NCBI GenBank assembly: GCA_964455155.1 | Contig: CAYVYH010000016.1 | Span: forward strand, 1 to 25,322 | DNA length: 25,322 nucleotides | Direction of reading: 5' to 3' | Origin: UBA8403 sp964455155 | GTDB lineage: Bacteria > Bacteroidota > Bacteroidia > Cytophagales > Amoebophilaceae | Shown: positions 24,237 through 25,322 of the stretch, one piece after another | How positions within the stretch are numbered: the first letter of the stretch is position 1 | Layout of the letters: each line of letters opens with the position of its first letter | Notes under the pieces: model-generated | What the model was told of the DNA's origin: nothing | Databases searched by the model: none | Seen by the model: only the letters and a program-made list of their open reading frames with translations | Made by a program: the position numbers and the translations under genes

Positions 24237-25145
24237 TTACGATGTCTGCTGTAAGTGCTCTTGTCTCCGGAGGTTGAGCCAGGCTAACACCCCCAACAGG
24301 AAGACAAAAAAATTACCTGCTATTGCTCTCAGCAAGAGCATCAAGGTGAAGCCCATGCCTGCCAGCAGTGCGTTGTTGCTATCGCCGATGGACCCCTTCA
24401 GATAGTTCTTACCCATGCTGTGGTCGATTTTCAGGTGGCCTATGATCGCTTTTATCGCTGAGCGGCGCTTACAACGTCTCTTGTGTTTACGCAGTGCATA
24501 AGCACTAGCATGCGCCTTCTTGCCTGGTATCATCACCGCTGATCCACCCACTTGACCATGACCACGATAGCCTTTGTCTACCAAAACGCGCGCATACCGA
24601 CGCCCTGTCCACTGCGCTACTTGATCTAAAGCAGTCGCTAAGGTTTTTCCATCATGTGGGTTGCCTGCAAAGCTAGTGATGCCTACTACCACATGACTCC
24701 CCGACCAACTCGCCACAGAGACCTTGCTGCCCAACGCATACTTCCTATGTGCCTTCCCCTTGGATATACGGCTTACAGTGGGTTCATGCAGGCTGTATAT
24801 CTTGTTTTTGTCTCCTCTTTGTTGGCTCACAATACGTTCCATGATTGGTAGCATAGGCGCATACGGCCCTGCTTTACCCAACTTGATCAACTGCCTATGG
24901 AGATCCCGCACTTGGCGACCGGCTAGCGTGCGGAGCTTCTTCAGAGCCCCCTTGGCTTTCTTAGCATTCCTAGACAAGTGGGCACAGCGTTGCGCATGCG
25001 CGAGGCGTTGTACCACAAACCGATAGCTTTGCCGAAGCCTAATCCCACAACGTTTAGCCAGGGAATTACGCTGCTTAATGACCTTCTTGTACAGCCTCCC
25101 ATCGGTTGGGAAGGCGATTTTTCTCTTCTGCGCTGTGTCTCTCCT
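24237..25145 (-). pseudogene. IS5-family transposase remnant, truncated and catalytically dead
   Basis: The frame runs from just after an in-frame TAG (25146-25148) to the stop at 24237. The reading begins in mid-protein at RRDTAQKRKIAFPTDGRLYKK, which aligns with the DTTxQEKxIxFPTDxxLYKK region of IS5-family DDE transposases, so about 110-120 N-terminal residues are missing. Further landmarks are KGKAHRKYALGSKVSVA, GNPHDGKTL, LVDKGYRGHG (second catalytic Asp), RRSAIKAIIGHLK and NYLKGSIGD. In the R-x3-E-x6-K signature the glutamate is lysine (codon 24450-24452, AAA), which should abolish catalysis. I found no convincing terminal inverted repeats, so the element ends are lost. A GTG at 25016 is only an internal start-like codon. 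Confidence 0.85.
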
Positions 25146-25322
25146 CTATGCCTAATACATAGTAAATGGCACTAATTTTATAAGGGCGATCCAAAAGCTT
25201 CTACATTTCTTCTGGATGTCTTGTAATCCAATCTAAAAGTGTCCTTGCCCTACTTCTCTTGAGGAGAATTTCTAACAGGTCTGCCGTACCATTCTTCGCT
25301 AATTCGTCGTCTTCTATCTGCC
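25123..25322 (-). pseudogene. Rpn-type nuclease/transposase gene fragment with an internal stop
   Basis: On the minus strand a frame enters from beyond the window and reads QIEDDELAKNGTADLLEILL, then SRARTLLDWITRHPEEM, to a TAG at 25201-25203. Reading through it in the same frame gives KLLDRPYKISAIYYVLGIEE and then RHSAEE. The whole run resembles the middle-to-late part of Rpn/YhgA-like proteins (PD-(D/E)XK nuclease family transposase), where the DEEL, LLExLLK and ISAIxYVLGxEExHSAEE blocks occur in this order. Homology then stops at about 25123-25148, where the IS5-type sequence takes over. So the gene has both a nonsense codon and a breakpoint. Confidence 0.6.

Noticed and set aside
24724..25026. 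100-codon plus-strand frame opposite the transposase
   Set aside because: Antisense to a recognisable IS5 transposase frame; no independent support.

Overview
The window looks like a chromosome segment from a member of the Bacteroidetes, and probably from an intracellular or amoeba-associated lineage such as the Amoebophilus/Cardinium group. The phylum call rests on the type of the housekeeping proteins: a CTP synthase with GGVTSSLGKG and MCPYEHGE, an FtsL-like protein followed directly by a PASTA-bearing FtsI, a short SpoU methyltransferase, an HD-domain tRNA nucleotidyltransferase, FloA and a GH3-like enzyme. Shine-Dalgarno sequences are weak or absent and several genes start with GTG or TTG. 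The symbiont idea is weaker. It rests on the protein at the left edge, whose motifs I recall from amoeba symbionts, on decayed mobile genes at the right edge, and on loose spacing of genes. Base composition looks mid-range, near half G+C, which is higher than published Amoebophilus and Cardinium genomes, so the genus is open.

Left edge (1-1349): the 3' part of a G+C-rich conserved hypothetical gene, a terminator-like hairpin, then about 590 bases without a credible gene. 1350-5113: a minus-strand SpoU methyltransferase, mutS, and tRNA-Gly(GCC) and tRNA-Leu(UAA). 5215-7655: a secreted or outer-membrane protein convergent with pyrG. 7841-14824: a plus-strand run cca, rsmH, ftsL-like, ftsI, murE, rimM. 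This is the front of the division and cell-wall (dcw) cluster joined to RNA-maturation genes. MraY, MurD, FtsW, MurG and MurC do not follow murE here. 14897-20020: floA and a GH3-like adenylating enzyme are divergent around a long inverted repeat. The GH3 gene overlaps tail-to-tail with a RelA/SpoT homologue whose hydrolase site is destroyed. 20187-23778: tRNA-Leu(UAG), then the protein-quality block tig, clpP, clpX. 23779-25322: gene debris, best read as an Rpn-type nuclease/transposase gene that was broken by an IS5-family element which has itself decayed.

Most of the window is ordinary housekeeping: mismatch repair, CTP supply, tRNA CCA completion, 16S methylation, septal peptidoglycan synthesis with meso-diaminopimelate specificity, ribosome maturation, stringent response, chaperone and protease. 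I found no clear new multi-gene system. The points most worth a second look are the apparently synthetase-only RSH protein that has also lost the TGS histidines, the perfect 30-bp palindrome inside rimM, the 44-bp inverted repeat between floA and the GH3 gene, the nested Rpn/IS5 wreck, and the left-edge hypothetical protein.
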